Below the pieces are notes generated by a model, which was not told the origin of the DNA, ran no database searches, and saw nothing but the letters and a program-made list of their open reading frames with translations. Of a DNA stretch of 6,216 nt, positions 1 to 6,216 are shown in pieces; position 1 is the first letter of the stretch; each line of letters begins with the position of its first letter. This DNA is from Bacteroidota bacterium (GTDB taxonomy: Bacteria > Bacteroidota > Bacteroidia > Flavobacteriales_F > PHOS-HE28). Both the position numbers and the translations under genes were made by a program. Location of the stretch: NCBI GenBank assembly GCA_963169595.1, contig CAUJFM010000286.1, positions 1 to 6,216 of the forward strand, given 5' to 3'.

Positions 1-1629
1 CACCGTGATGGGCAGCGGAGGTTGGATCACGTAGGTCGCCGTGTTCAGGCTGGCCGGGGCCATGGGCTCATTGAAGATCAGCTCCAGCTGGGTATTGCCG
101 ATCACCTGCACCCCGACAAGCGTTGGCGGGGTCGTATCCGGAGTGGGGTCAAGTACACTGTTGGCGGTGCCCGGGGTCCCTCCGGCCGGTGCGTTGCTAG
201 CGCGCCAGTTGCCGGCACCTGTGCAGGGGGTGAAAGGGTTGATCTGCTCCAGGGTCCAGCCCCCATCATCCTTGACGCCATCGCGGTACCACGCCAGGGT
301 GAAGTTCACGGCATCAATGGGGGTATCATCCGGCGCGGCCAGTGACACAGCATCCGCATCATTGTTCAGTGAAGGCAGGCTGGATACTGTGAGGCGCTGG
401 GATACGGAAGCGAACAACGGCCCGTTCGTGGCGGAGGTCACCAGCACATGCTCCCCCGGACCCAATACGTAGGCGGGCAACACCGCCGTGGTGCTGCCAT
501 CCGAGAGCTTCCAGCCCGCGAGGTCGATCACCTTGTTGGTCGTGGCGTTGAACAGCTCCACGAACTCCGCATCAGGCAGCCCCACGGATGGCGAAGGGTC
601 GGCCATGATCTCGTTGATCACCACATCGCGGAACTGCGGCAGCACCGGCTCGAACCAGATGAATTCCGTGGAGACACTGGTCGCGGCATTACCGGCAAGG
701 TCCTCGGCACCGCTTGAAAGCAGGTTATAGGTGACCCCGCTGGTGAGCACAATGGCGGGGGTCACATGGACCAGCGCGGGATCGGTGCCATCCAGCGTGG
801 CACTGCTCACCGCGATGAAGGGGGTGATGTCGTAACTGCCGATGGCCGAAGCGTTCAGGGGTTCGCTGTACAACACGTCCACATTGGTGGCGCTGGTGGC
901 CGTCACGCTCACGATCGCCGGGGGTGCCAGGTCCACCGGAATGGTGCCCACCACGATGTCATCAAAGAAGTGGTTGTTGACCGGGCCTGCAGCGCTGCTC
1001 TGCTCGATGCGGATGCCGAAGTGGCTGCTCGTGGCAACGGCCGCGTCCACCACTGGCCCTGCCGACGTGAAGCTGCCAGTGAGGCCATCATCGTAGCTCA
1101 GTGTCCACGACGACGCGGCCGTGCGCTCCACACGAATACGGAACGGGTTGCTGGTACTGCTGTTCACAATGCCGTCCGCGCTCACCAGCACCGAGGCGTT
1201 CACTCCGACCACACGCTTGAACAGCTCCACACGGTCCGCAGTGCCGCCTACTCGCACGAACCAGCCGTTCTGCGCGAGCGTGAGGTCCGCATTGTCGGCC
1301 ATCAGGTATACATCCACATAGTTCGCACCACTGGTGGAGAACCGCAGGTCCATCTCCCACTCCCAACGCGCATCGCTCGCCAGCGCGCTGGGCGTGCTGA
1401 TCTGGTAGTTCGCCGCACCGGGGCTGTTGCTCCTGAGCTGAAGGTCACCGCCCATGTCCACCACGGTGAACAGCGACTGATCACCGGACCAGACCGTGCC
1501 GGTGGTGAGGTCACCATCCGAGAAGTCATCACTGAACTGCCCGTGGAGCGGAACAACGGACAGGATGAACAGGGACGCGAGAAGCGCCGGGAACCACCGA
1601 TCGTACCGTGGACGCAGAAGACCGCGCAT
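1..1629 (-). CDS. Secreted lamin-tail-domain surface protein (partial, C-terminus off the left edge)
   Basis: This frame stays open for 543 codons from the ATG at 1629 to the window edge, with no stop. Residues 1-30 look like a signal peptide: Arg-rich start, hydrophobic stretch around residues 14-28, and likely cleavage after LHG before QFSDDFSDG. Residues about 32-228 look like a beta-sandwich (concanavalin/laminin-G-like) domain; the opening DDFSDGD is frequent in Bacteroidota exported proteins. Residues about 235-323 resemble an SbsA-type Ig-like domain (APPAIVSV, then LYSEPLN). Residues about 336-492 match a lamin-tail domain (VVINEIMADPSP, EFVELFN, LAGWKLSDG, GTPGTANS). A second Ig-like domain starts at about 498 (DTTPPTLVGVQV, LIFNEPM) and is cut by the edge. 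Such proteins are usually exported and often carry a type IX secretion tail at the C-terminus, which is not visible here. Its exact role is unknown; adhesion or matrix binding is only a guess. It is divergent from asd. Confidence 0.85.
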   Translation of the reverse strand, partial: MRGLLRPRYDRWFPALLASLFILSVVPLHGQFSDDFSDGDLTTGTVWSGDQSLFTVVDMGGDLQLRSNSPGAANYQISTPSALASDARWEWEMDLRFSTSGANYVDVYLMADNADLTLAQNGWFVRVGGTADRVELFKRVVGVNASVLVSADGIVNSSTSNPFRIRVERTAASSWTLSYDDGLTGSFTSAGPVVDAAVATSSHFGIRIEQSSAAGPVNNHFFDDIVVGTIPVDLAPPAIVSVTATSATNVDVLYSEPLNASAIGSYDITPFIAVSSATLDGTDPALVHVTPAIVLTSGVTYNLLSSGAEDLAGNAATSVSTEFIWFEPVLPQFRDVVINEIMADPSPSVGLPDAEFVELFNATTNKVIDLAGWKLSDGSTTAVLPAYVLGPGEHVLVTSATNGPLFASVSQRLTVSSLPSLNNDADAVSLAAPDDTPIDAVNFTLAWYRDGVKDDGGWTLEQINPFTPCTGAGNWRASNAPAGGTPGTANSVLDPTPDTTPPTLVGVQVIGNTQLELIFNEPMAPASLNTATYVIQPPLPITV

Positions 1630-1642
1630 GTGCCCAAGGTAG

Positions 1643-1650
1643 TACTTTCG
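1643..1650 (+). promoter_or_regulatory. Candidate -7 promoter box for asd in the 48-bp divergent gap
   Basis: The gap 1630-1677 must hold the start signals of both asd (plus) and the surface-protein gene (minus). TACTTTCG matches the Bacteroidota -7 consensus TAnnTTTG at five of six fixed bases and lies 27 bp before the asd ATG. No TTG is seen at the expected -33 distance. On the other strand TACCTTGG (1641-1634) also matches five of six, but it sits only 4 nt before the surface-protein ATG, so it would imply an almost leaderless mRNA. Both are weak calls. No clear Shine-Dalgarno sequence precedes either start, which is usual in this phylum. Confidence 0.25.
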
Positions 1651-1677
1651 GCCACGGCCCAAGACGGCCGTTCACCC

Positions 1678-2673
1678 ATGAAAGTCGCTGTTGTAGGAGC
1701 CACCGGATTGGTCGGTGGGGTCATGCTCAAGGTGCTCGAGGAACGCCAGTTCCCGGTGAGCGAACTGTTGCCCGTGGCCAGTGAACGCAGCGCTGGACGC
1801 ACCATCACGTTCAAAGGCATGGAAGTGCCCGTGATCGGCATGACCGAGGCGATCGCTGCCCGGCCCGACCTGGCCCTGTTCAGCGCGGGAGGCAGCACCT
1901 CCCTGGAATGGGCGCCGCGGTTCGCCGAGGCGGGCTGCATCGTGGTGGACAACAGCAGCGCCTGGCGCATGGACCCTGACAAGAAGTTGGTGGTCCCCGA
2001 GGTGAACGGTGAGGTGCTGGGCTCCGGGGACAAGATCATTGCCAATCCCAACTGCAGCACCATCCAGCTGATGGTGGCCCTGGCGCCACTGCACGCCGCC
2101 TACGGTGTGAAACGTGTGATCGTCAACACCTACCAGGCCGTGACCGGCACCGGTATGAAGGCTGTGCATCAGCTCGAGAACGAACGTCAAGGCATCGAGG
2201 GCGAAATGGCCTACCCCTTCCCCATCGACCGCAACGTGATCCCCCGGTGTGATGTGTTCACCGACAACGGGTACACCAAGGAGGAGATGAAGCTGGTGAA
2301 CGAAACGATGAAGATCCTGGACCCCACCATCCGCGTGACCGCCACGGCGGTGCGCGTGCCGGTGACCGGTGGACATAGTGAAGCGGTGAACGTGGAGTTC
2401 GAGCGGGAGTTCGAGGTGAACGCCGTGCGCGACCTGCTGCGCCAGGCACCCGGTGTGCGCGTGTTGGATGACCCGGCGCATGATTCCTACCCCATGCCCA
2501 TCCTCGCCGCCGGTCAGGACGCGGTGTTCGTTGGGCGCCTGCGTCGCGATGAGACACAGCCCTGCACGCTGAACCTGTGGATCGTGGCGGACAACCTACG
2601 CAAGGGCGCCGCCACCAACGCCGTTCAGATCGCCGAACTGCTCCTCGCCAAAGGCCTGCTCAAGGCGCGGTAG
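1678..2673 (+). CDS. asd: Aspartate-semialdehyde dehydrogenase
   Basis: The 331-residue protein makes L-aspartate-4-semialdehyde from aspartyl phosphate with NADPH, the branch point to lysine/diaminopimelate, methionine and threonine, in the cytoplasm. The N-terminus carries the dinucleotide-binding loop GATGLVG (residues 7-13). NPNCST (123-128) holds the nucleophile Cys126. RVPVTGGH (226-233) holds the likely acid/base His233, and SSAWRMD (93-99) a substrate-binding arginine. The length is normal for the bacterial family and the C-terminus looks complete. The ATG at 1678 is chosen because MKVAVVGATG begins directly at the first beta strand of the fold. The same frame is open far upstream, but only as antisense of the surface-protein gene. 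In this window asd stands alone on the plus strand, and its last 14 bp overlap the end of lspA on the other strand. Confidence 0.97.
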   Translation: MKVAVVGATGLVGGVMLKVLEERQFPVSELLPVASERSAGRTITFKGMEVPVIGMTEAIAARPDLALFSAGGSTSLEWAPRFAEAGCIVVDNSSAWRMDPDKKLVVPEVNGEVLGSGDKIIANPNCSTIQLMVALAPLHAAYGVKRVIVNTYQAVTGTGMKAVHQLENERQGIEGEMAYPFPIDRNVIPRCDVFTDNGYTKEEMKLVNETMKILDPTIRVTATAVRVPVTGGHSEAVNVEFEREFEVNAVRDLLRQAPGVRVLDDPAHDSYPMPILAAGQDAVFVGRLRRDETQPCTLNLWIVADNLRKGAATNAVQIAELLLAKGLLKAR

Positions 2674-3322
2674 GGCCATCCTGCGCGTGGCCGGGGCCTG
2701 TCACCGGTGCATCCGGTGCCGCAACGGCCTCCTCCTTGTGGGGCCGCTGCACCAGGATGAAGAGCGCCACACCCACCGTGATCGCCGCATCGGCGATGTT
2801 GAACACGGGGCGGAAGAACACCATGTGCTCACCTCCCCAGAAGGGCAGCCATTCCGGCAGGCGGCCCTCCCACACCGGGAAGTAGAACATGTCCACCACG
2901 GCACCGTGCAGGAGCGGTGCATACCCCCCTCCCGGAGGCAGGAAGATGGCCCGCCGGAACGGTGTGCTCTCGCTGAACAACACCCCGTAGAACGTACTGT
3001 CGATGATGTTGCCCAGCGCACCGGCGAAGATCAATGCCACACTCGTGGTGAGCCAGGCACTGGCCCCGGAACGCGCCATGCGCACCAGGGCGATACCGAT
3101 GCCGATGACCGCCGCGATGCGCAGCAGGGTGAGGAGGAGCTTGCCCCATTCCCCACCGAACTCCAGCCCGAAGGCCATGCCGCGGTTCTCGATGAAGTGC
3201 AGGAAACCCCAGTCGCCGAACAGCGGTATGGCCGTGTCGTAGAGGAAGGTCAGCTTCACCCAGACCTTCAACACCTGGTCGGCCAGGAGCACGAGCAGGA
3301 TGACGGCAAGGGCTCGTTTCAT
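2660..3322 (-). CDS. lspA: Lipoprotein signal peptidase (signal peptidase II)
   Basis: This 220-residue inner-membrane aspartyl protease cleaves the signal peptide of prolipoproteins after the lipidated cysteine is formed. Four hydrophobic segments fit membrane helices at about 3-22, 60-80, 88-106 and 174-192. Family motifs are present: ADQ (14-16), ENRGMAFG (45-52), GNIIDS (104-109) with catalytic Asp108, VVDMFYF (142-148), and FNIADAAI (174-181) with catalytic Asp178. The catalytic aspartates are about 70 residues apart, against about 27 in E. coli, because of a periplasmic loop insertion (about 110-173) that I recall as usual in Bacteroidota. A hydrophilic Ala/Pro-rich tail of about 28 residues follows the last helix and runs over the asd 3' end. 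The gene starts 59 bp after the dksA-like gene and shows no clear promoter of its own, so it is probably co-transcribed with it. Confidence 0.96.
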   Translation of the reverse strand: MKRALAVILLVLLADQVLKVWVKLTFLYDTAIPLFGDWGFLHFIENRGMAFGLEFGGEWGKLLLTLLRIAAVIGIGIALVRMARSGASAWLTTSVALIFAGALGNIIDSTFYGVLFSESTPFRRAIFLPPGGGYAPLLHGAVVDMFYFPVWEGRLPEWLPFWGGEHMVFFRPVFNIADAAITVGVALFILVQRPHKEEAVAAPDAPVTGPGHAQDGPTAP

Positions 3323-3381
3323 GAGTTCAGGCTACGGTAGCGGTGCTGTGTTCCGAGGACCACAGCCGCACCACAGCAGGC

Positions 3382-4377
3382 TCAGTTGCCCATTTGCTGC
3401 TTGGCCTCGATACTGAGGGTGGCGTGCGGCACGAGGCGCAGACGCTCCTTGCTGATGAGGCGGCCGGTGACGCGGCAGATGCCGTAGGTCTTGTTGCGGA
3501 TGCGCAGCAGCGCGTCCTCGAGATGCTTGATGAACTTCTCCTGACGGGCGGCCAGTTGGGCGGTCTCCTCACGGCTGAGGGTCTCGCTGCCATCCTCGAT
3601 CATCTTGAAGCTGGGGCTCGTGTCGTCCGTCCCGTTGTTGTCGGTGTTGGCCAGGGTCTGCTTCAGCAGGTCGTAGTCCTTGCGGGCCTCTTCCAGCTTC
3701 TTCATGATGAGCTCCTTGAACTCGGCCAGTTCCTCATCGCTGTAGCGCACCTTGTCGGCGCTCTCCAGCGTGGACACCTGCTTCTTCACCACCGGGGGCG
3801 CGATGGGACGATTGGGGGCGACCACCTGGGTCACCAAGGGCTTGTCGCCTGAACGCGCGGTCTCGCCCTGCGCATCCTTCTTCACATCCTTCTTCACGGG
3901 AGCTTCCTTCACAGGTTTGGGGGCCGGGGCGGGTTTGGCAGCCTTCGGCGCAGGAACAACGGGTTTCGGGGCCGGCTTGTTCGCGGGCTTGGCCACCACC
4001 TCCGGCTTTACCGGTTTGGCAGGGGCCACTTTCACGGCCGGCTTCTTCACTTCGGGCTTGGCCTTGGCAACCGGCTTGGCGGCCACCTTCTTCGGCGCGG
4101 CCTTCTTCACCACCGGCTTGGCAACCACCTTCTTGGGGGCAGCCTTTTTAACGACCGCCTTCTTCGGCGCGGCCTTCTTCACCACCGCTTTGGCCACCTT
4201 CTTGGGAGCGGCCTTCTTCGCGACCGGCTTTGCAGCCTTCTTCACCACGGCCTTCTTGGGAGCGGGCTTGGTCGCCTTCTTGGCCACCGGCTTCGATTTC
4301 GACGCCGGCTTGGTCACCTTTTTAGGTGCAGGCTTGCTGGGCTTGGCGGCTTTTTTCGCTGCGGTCTTCTTGGCCAT
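3382..4377 (-). CDS. DksA/TraR-family protein with a long histone H1-like Lys/Ala/Pro-rich N-terminal tail
   Basis: The 331-residue protein has two parts. Residues 1 to about 190 are almost only Lys, Ala, Pro and Val (MAKKTAAKKAAKP..., with four KKAAPKK copies), strongly basic and surely disordered, like histone H1 tails and Pseudomonas AlgP. Residues about 210-331 form a DksA/TraR-like domain: RYSDEELAEFKELI begins a helical hairpin (about 211-293), then the finger region YGICRVTG (298-305) and RLVPHATLSIEAK (314-326). Only one of the four usual zinc cysteines remains (Cys301; the others are Thr304, Ser322, Ala325), a state I recall from Bacteroidota relatives. The DxxDxA tip motif of E. coli DksA is not seen. 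Inferred role: RNA polymerase secondary-channel binding or nucleoid-associated regulation, with the tail binding DNA or RNA. The ATG at 4377 is preferred over a TTG at 4407 that lies inside a promoter box. It sits between ileS (49-bp gap) and lspA (59-bp gap). Confidence 0.88.
   Translation of the reverse strand: MAKKTAAKKAAKPSKPAPKKVTKPASKSKPVAKKATKPAPKKAVVKKAAKPVAKKAAPKKVAKAVVKKAAPKKAVVKKAAPKKVVAKPVVKKAAPKKVAAKPVAKAKPEVKKPAVKVAPAKPVKPEVVAKPANKPAPKPVVPAPKAAKPAPAPKPVKEAPVKKDVKKDAQGETARSGDKPLVTQVVAPNRPIAPPVVKKQVSTLESADKVRYSDEELAEFKELIMKKLEEARKDYDLLKQTLANTDNNGTDDTSPSFKMIEDGSETLSREETAQLAARQEKFIKHLEDALLRIRNKTYGICRVTGRLISKERLRLVPHATLSIEAKQQMGN
4087..4218 (-). repeat. Degenerate in-frame repeats coding KKAAPKK units
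   Basis: This part of the basic tail encodes four exact KKAAPKK heptads (residues 54-60, 67-73, 77-83 and 91-97) separated by short A/V/K/P spacers. At the DNA level a 29-bp block is identical at 4087-4115 and 4159-4187, offset by exactly 72 bp (24 codons). This suggests that the tail grew by in-frame duplication, so its length may vary between strains. Confidence 0.8.
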
Positions 4378-4404
4378 GGCTACCGGGCTGTTTTTGAAGA
4401 TCCG

Positions 4405-4412
4405 CAAATATA
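4405..4412 (-). promoter_or_regulatory. Bacteroidota-type -7 promoter box before the dksA-like gene
   Basis: Read on the minus strand, 4412-4405 is TATATTTG, a perfect match to the Bacteroidota -7 consensus TAnnTTTG. It lies between the ileS stop and the dksA-like ATG, 27 nt before that ATG. The -33 element (TTG) is not exact: GTG at 4435-4433, 20 nt upstream of the box and inside the last ileS codons, is one base off. If used, this promoter would transcribe the dksA-like gene and lspA independently of ileS. Confidence 0.6.
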
Positions 4413-4426
4413 GGCGCTTTCCCGCG

Positions 4427-6216
4427 TCAGTTCACGGACCGCACAAGGCTCAGCGCCACCCGCAACTGCTCGTCCAGTTCCACCTCATGGATGCCCACCC
4501 CCTCAGCTGGCAGCGACGACACAAGGACCTGATCCTCAGGCGTTAAGGCAAGCGTTTCGGAGAGGATCCAACCGGCATGGCTGCGGACGGCCTGGGCCAC
4601 CCGTTCGTCCCCGCCCGCGTGGATGTGCAGCTGTACCCGGTCGGTCACCTCGAAGCCGCTCTCCTTCCGCAGGGTCTGGATGCGGCTCACCAGCTCGCGG
4701 GCGATGCCCTCCTGCACCAGCTCGTCGGTGAGGGTGATGTCGAGCGCCACGGTGAGCGCCCCATCGCTGGCCACGCTCAGCCCCGGCACGTTCTCGGCGG
4801 TGATCTCCACGTCGTCGCGCAGCAGCTCCACCTCCTGACCCTCTACGCTCAGCTTCATGCTGCCGTTCGCTTCGAGTTCGGCGATCTGCGCTTGCGAGAA
4901 CCCGTTCACCGCGGCGGCCACGCTCTTCATCAGCTTGCCCATGCGGGCGCCCAGCTTTTTGAAATCGGGCTTGATCTTCTTGGTGAGCTTGCTCTCGCTG
5001 GCGTCGAGGATCACCAGCTCCTTCACGTTCACTTCGCTCAACACGAGGTCGCGAATGGCCTCCAAGCGCGTGCGCATCGCCGCGTCGGTCACGGGCACCA
5101 GCATCTTCTGCAAGGGCTGGCGCACGCGGTGACCTTCCTTCTTGCGGATGCTGAGCACGAGCGAGGTGAGCTTCTGCGCGAGCGCGGTGCGCTGCTCGAG
5201 CTCGGTGTCGATGAGCGACTCGTCATGCTTCGGCCAATCGCTCAAATGCACGCTCGTGCCCTTCAGGTCGCGGTACAGGCGGTCGCTGAAGAAGGGTGCG
5301 ATGGGCGCGCTCAGCATCGCGATCACTTCGAGGCAGCGGTGCAGCGTTCGGAACGCGGCGTTCTTGTCGGCACCGAGCTCGCCTTTCCAGAAGCGGCGGC
5401 GGTTGAGGCGCACGTACCAGTTGCTCAGGTCCTCCACCACGAAGTCCTGGATGGCGCGCGCAGCGATAGTGGGCTCGTAGTCGGCATAGCTCGCATCGGC
5501 CAGCTTCAGCACGCTGTTGAGGCGCGAAAGGATCCAGCGGTCGCTCTCCGTCAGGTCCTGTGCGCTCACACGAGATCCCGCATCAAGTGCGGGACCATCG
5601 ATGTTCGCGTACAGCGCGAAGAAGTTGTAGGTATTGAAGAGCGCGCGGAAGAACTTGCGCTGCACCTCGGTGATGCCCTCGGCGTCGAACTTCAGGTTGT
5701 CCCACGGCGAGGCGTTGCTGATCATGTACCAGCGCACAGCATCGGCACCGTACTGGTCCAGTGTTTTGAAGGGATCCACCGCATTGCCCAAGCGCTTGCT
5801 CATCTTCTGGCCCACCTTGTCGAGCACCAGGCCGTTGCTCACCACGGTCTTGTACGCGACGCTGTCCTGCGTGAGCGTGGCGATGGCGTGCAGCGTGTAG
5901 AACCAGCCGCGCGTTTGGTCCACGCCCTCGGCGATGAACGCGGCCGGGAACTTCTCCTTGAAGGTGGCCTCGTTCTCGAAGGGATAGTGCCACTGCGCAT
6001 AGGGCATCGCGCCGCTGTCGAACCACACGTCGATCAGGTCGGTCTCGCGGCGCATGGGCTTGCCGCTGGGGCTCACCAGCATGATATTGTCGACGTACGG
6101 ACGGTGGATGTCGATGCGATCGTAGTTCGCATCGCTCATGTCGCCGGGCACGAAGGCGGCGTAGGGGTCCTGCTTCATCACACCGGCCTTCACGGCCTTG
6201 GCGATCTCCTCCTTCA
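4427..6216 (-). CDS. ileS: Isoleucyl-tRNA synthetase, C-terminal half (5' end off the right edge)
   Basis: This cytoplasmic class I synthetase charges tRNA-Ile with isoleucine. About 596 codons are visible, opening with KEEIAKAVKAG; full-length Bacteroidota IleS is about 1,100 residues or more, so roughly half is missing. DVWFDSG is at 6031-6011, GVDQTRGWFY follows, and the ATP-binding signature appears as KMSKR (5806-5792) instead of KMSKS, as in eukaryotic-like bacterial IleS. The anticodon-binding helical domain (SDRWILSRLN, LSNWYVRLNRRRFW) starts near 5542. From about 5000 to the stop lies the long C-terminal extension of the eukaryotic-like type (KKIKPDFKKLGARMGKLM, ELVSRIQTLRKESGFEVTDR). 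No C-terminal CxxC zinc ribbon of the E. coli type is present. A palindromic element lies in frame at 5576-5594. The first visible codon is internal, so no start can be given. Confidence 0.96.
   Translation of the reverse strand, partial: KEEIAKAVKAGVMKQDPYAAFVPGDMSDANYDRIDIHRPYVDNIMLVSPSGKPMRRETDLIDVWFDSGAMPYAQWHYPFENEATFKEKFPAAFIAEGVDQTRGWFYTLHAIATLTQDSVAYKTVVSNGLVLDKVGQKMSKRLGNAVDPFKTLDQYGADAVRWYMISNASPWDNLKFDAEGITEVQRKFFRALFNTYNFFALYANIDGPALDAGSRVSAQDLTESDRWILSRLNSVLKLADASYADYEPTIAARAIQDFVVEDLSNWYVRLNRRRFWKGELGADKNAAFRTLHRCLEVIAMLSAPIAPFFSDRLYRDLKGTSVHLSDWPKHDESLIDTELEQRTALAQKLTSLVLSIRKKEGHRVRQPLQKMLVPVTDAAMRTRLEAIRDLVLSEVNVKELVILDASESKLTKKIKPDFKKLGARMGKLMKSVAAAVNGFSQAQIAELEANGSMKLSVEGQEVELLRDDVEITAENVPGLSVASDGALTVALDITLTDELVQEGIARELVSRIQTLRKESGFEVTDRVQLHIHAGGDERVAQAVRSHAGWILSETLALTPEDQVLVSSLPAEGVGIHEVELDEQLRVALSLVRSVN
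5576..5594. repeat. Perfect 7-bp-stem palindromic element inside ileS
   Basis: TCCCGCA (5576-5582) and TGCGGGA (5588-5594) form a perfect inverted repeat around the 5-nt loop TCAAG. In the ileS frame it encodes most of PALDAGS, in the variable linker between YANIDG and the conserved ESDRWILS of the anticodon-binding domain. It has the form of the short GC-rich dispersed palindromes (REP-like) of many bacterial genomes, but only one copy is seen in this window. Confidence 0.5.

Noticed and set aside
766..1677. The asd reading frame is open on the plus strand for about 900 bp upstream of its ATG.
   Set aside because: The upstream part is antisense to the surface-protein gene, shows no protein-like pattern, and the asd fold begins exactly at the ATG at 1678.
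1302..2481. Two long minus-strand frames opposite asd (253 and 269 codons).
   Set aside because: They overlap a complete, motif-perfect asd and show no recognisable domain.
2687..3340. A 217-codon plus-strand frame opposite lspA.
   Set aside because: It lies opposite a clear lspA with all catalytic motifs, and its His/Glu/Arg-rich translation is typical of an antisense frame in GC-rich DNA.
3345..3366. Inverted repeat GCTGTG/CACAGC in the 59-bp gap between the dksA-like gene and lspA.
   Set aside because: The stem is only 6 bp with a 10-nt loop and no T-run, so it is too weak to call a terminator or regulator.
4378..4407. A 10-residue N-terminal extension of the dksA-like protein from a TTG at 4407.
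   Set aside because: The TTG is part of the TATATTTG promoter box, and MAKK at 4377 is a more natural start.
3752..4546. A long plus-strand frame rich in Phe, Ala, Gly and Thr that looks like a membrane protein.
   Set aside because: It is the reverse-strand shadow of the Lys/Ala/Pro-rich tail; AAG/GCC codons read backwards give Phe/Leu and Gly/Ala.

Overview
The window looks like a chromosomal fragment of a GC-rich member of the Bacteroidota, probably near the Flavobacteriales. Four signs point there: a secreted lamin-tail-domain protein of a type common in that phylum; a perfect Bacteroidota-type -7 promoter box (TATATTTG); a DksA-like protein with a degenerate zinc finger lying between ileS and lspA, an order I recall from Bacteroidota genomes; and a eukaryote-like isoleucyl-tRNA synthetase with KMSKR in place of KMSKS. 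I cannot name the species.

Layout. Positions 1-1629 (minus) hold the N-terminal 543 codons of a large exported surface protein that runs off the left edge: signal peptide, beta-sandwich-like domain, Ig-like domain, lamin-tail domain, then the start of a second Ig-like domain. A 48-bp divergent gap separates it from asd (1678-2673, plus), a complete aspartate-semialdehyde dehydrogenase. The asd 3' end overlaps by 14 bp the 3' end of lspA (2660-3322, minus), the lipoprotein signal peptidase. Upstream of lspA on the same strand is a gene (3382-4377) that joins a roughly 190-residue Lys/Ala/Pro-rich, histone H1/AlgP-like tail to a DksA/TraR-type domain. Before it comes the C-terminal half of ileS (4427-6216), whose 5' end lies off the right edge.

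The minus-strand genes ileS, dksA-like and lspA are collinear with gaps of 49 and 59 bp. They could be one transcription unit, but a promoter box just after ileS suggests that dksA-like and lspA also have their own promoter. The products link translation (IleS), probable transcription or nucleoid control (DksA-like) and lipoprotein maturation (LspA). Asd supplies the branch-point precursor of Lys/DAP, Met and Thr, and lies on the opposite strand.

I see no RNA gene, CRISPR array, insertion sequence or phage gene. The points most worth a second look are the H1-like tail/DksA fusion, with its in-frame internal repeats, and a perfect 19-bp palindromic element inside the ileS reading frame. Apart from the 48-bp gap at 1630-1677, almost all the sequence is coding, and no stretch over 300 bases lacks a gene.
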